From Pelomonas sp036401055 (lineage in GTDB: Bacteria; Pseudomonadota; Gammaproteobacteria; Burkholderiales; Burkholderiaceae_C), in the NCBI GenBank assembly GCA_036401055.1, contig DASWWC010000056.1, positions 1 through 14,727 on the forward strand: a DNA stretch of 14,727 bases, given 5' to 3'. Positions 14,442-14,727 of the stretch are shown piece by piece. The notes under the pieces are model-generated. The model made no database searches. It was not told the origin of the DNA and was given only the letters and a program-made list of their open reading frames with translations. The number at the start of each line of letters is the position of its first letter. Within the stretch, counting starts at the first letter, position 1. Position numbers and translations under genes: made by a program.

Positions 14442-14617
14442 TGGCCATGCGCCGGCAGACATCGAGTTTCAACGTGCGAGCCATGGTAGGTGTGGCCGGT
14501 CGTGCTCCCGGATTCGCGTCTGGTGTGGCGGCCGGTTCAGCGGGTTCGAATCCCGCGCACGTGGGGGCGGGGGGTCCAAGCCCGCCCCCGAATGCATGCC
14601 GGGGGCCCGGGTCATGA
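14441..14617 (+). CDS. Doubtful 58-aa ORF bridging two genes
   Basis: An ORF starts at ATG 14441, overlapping the preceding stop as TGATG, and ends at TGA 14617, overlapping the next ATG as ATGA. Its product, beginning MAMRRQTSSFNVRAMVG, is a Gly/Ala/Pro/Ser-rich peptide with no recognised domain or membrane segment. Two coupled junctions are what a real operon gene would show. Against this, 20 of 58 codons end in A or T, far more than in the neighbours, and the interval also contains strong RNA-like secondary structure. It may be a rapidly evolving small protein or a non-coding spacer that happens to be open. I lean towards non-coding. Confidence 0.25.
   Translation: MAMRRQTSSFNVRAMVGVAGRAPGFASGVAAGSAGSNPAHVGAGGPSPPPNACRGPGS
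14472..14562 (+). other. tRNA T-arm-like structure with closing stem (not a canonical tRNA)
   Basis: A perfect 5-bp stem GCGGG/CCCGC (14540-14544, 14552-14556) encloses the 7-nt loop TTCGAAT, the classic tRNA T-arm. ACGTGCG (14472-14478) is complementary to CGCACGT (14556-14562), giving an acceptor-like closing helix at about the spacing of a long tRNA. The helices share base 14556, so six or seven closing pairs form depending on its use. GCCA/TGGC (14480-14483, 14493-14496) could make a D-arm-like hairpin. No convincing anticodon arm is found. It may be a tRNA-derived remnant, a tRNA-like RNA element or chance. Confidence 0.35.
14563..14589 (+). other. Perfect 9-bp GC hairpin upstream of the last gene
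   Basis: GGGGGCGGG (14563-14571) pairs perfectly with CCCGCCCCC (14581-14589) around a 9-nt loop. No T-tract follows, so this is not a standard intrinsic terminator. It ends 24 nt before the next ATG and could slow ribosomes or polymerase, or protect an RNA 3' end. Confidence 0.55.
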
Positions 14618-14727
14618 GCGGCGCCCTGCCCCACGCGATACGCACGGCCCGCGTGCCGGCACGCCTGGCCGATGGGCCGCGGCTGCGCCAGGGCCTGGAG
14701 CGCTGGCTGGCCGAGGCCGATCCGGCC
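14614..14727 (+). CDS. 5' end of next operon gene, possibly CIS tape-measure protein (partial)
   Basis: An ORF starts at ATG 14614 (ATGA overlap with the doubtful 58-aa ORF) and stays open to the window end, giving 38 residues: MSGALPHAIRTARVPARL, then LRQGLERWLAEADPA. GC-rich third positions match the operon, and GGGGG at 14601-14605 is a possible ribosome binding site. The short beta-strand followed by an amphipathic helix with a 'LE.WL' pattern resembles the start of CIS tape-measure proteins, and in Afp/PVC-type loci the tape-measure gene follows the fibre gene. The reading frame is fairly secure; the family is a weak inference. Confidence 0.5.
   Translation, partial: MSGALPHAIRTARVPARLADGPRLRQGLERWLAEADPA

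Noticed and set aside
14471..14564. Functional tRNA gene (for example a long class II tRNA)
   Set aside because: The T-arm and acceptor-like stem are good, but no 5-bp stem with a 7-nt loop and T33 is found at the anticodon position. Bases 8-9 are GA and the acceptor has an A-G mismatch at its end. It is reported only as a tRNA-like structure.
14563..14595. Rho-independent terminator at the GC hairpin
   Set aside because: The stem is strong but GAATGC follows instead of a U-run, and a gene in the same direction starts 24 nt later.
1..14727. CRISPR array, insertion sequence or complete prophage
   Set aside because: No short regularly spaced repeats, transposase, integrase, capsid, terminase or lysis genes were seen. 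The gene set fits a contractile injection system baseplate operon.

Overview
The window is about 70% GC, with almost every codon ending in G or C. All credible genes are on the + strand in one tightly packed array. Codon use, protein style and a long palindromic intergenic element suggest a high-GC beta-proteobacterium, probably Burkholderiales (Rubrivivax/Roseateles/Leptothrix-like). That assignment is an inference, because no taxonomic marker gene is present.

The window is the baseplate, spike and fibre section of a contractile injection system (CIS: a phage-tail-like, Afp/PVC-type or membrane-anchored apparatus). Order: 3' end of an unidentified gene (1-60); a 56-aa DUF5908-like protein (71-241); a gp27/late-control-D-like hub protein (255-1322); a gp5/VgrG-like OB-fold spike protein (1319-2041); a 692-aa protein of unknown function with a C-terminal hydrophobic membrane segment (2052-4130); a gp25-like wedge protein (4131-4529); a gp6/baseplate-J-like wedge protein (4538-6799); a 163-bp imperfect palindrome (6798-6960); a 975-aa gp7/tail-protein-I-like protein with a propeller-like N-terminus (6964-9891); a 680-aa fibre-like protein with three 57-aa repeats (9913-11955); an 827-aa protein with a C-terminal right-handed beta-helix (11958-14441); a 177-nt interval holding a doubtful 58-aa ORF, a tRNA T-arm-like structure and a GC hairpin (14441-14617); and the start of another gene, possibly the tape-measure protein (from 14614).

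Apart from the palindrome, genes are separated by 0-21 nt or overlap by 1-4 nt, so one transcript with translational coupling is likely. No promoter or rho-independent terminator was recognised. Working model: the gp27-like and gp5-like proteins form the central hub and spike. The gp25-, gp6- and gp7-like proteins form the wedges. The 680-aa and 827-aa proteins share an N-terminal domain that may dock onto the baseplate and carry repeat and beta-helix regions outward. Sheath, tube, AAA+ ATPase, PAAR tip and effectors are not visible and presumably lie outside the window.

The points most worth a second look are the membrane-segment protein inside the baseplate operon (suggesting a membrane-anchored rather than released CIS), the long palindrome that overlaps the gp6-like stop codon and leaves the next gene without a Shine-Dalgarno sequence, the shared N-terminal domain of the two fibre-like proteins, and the odd interval at 14441-14617.
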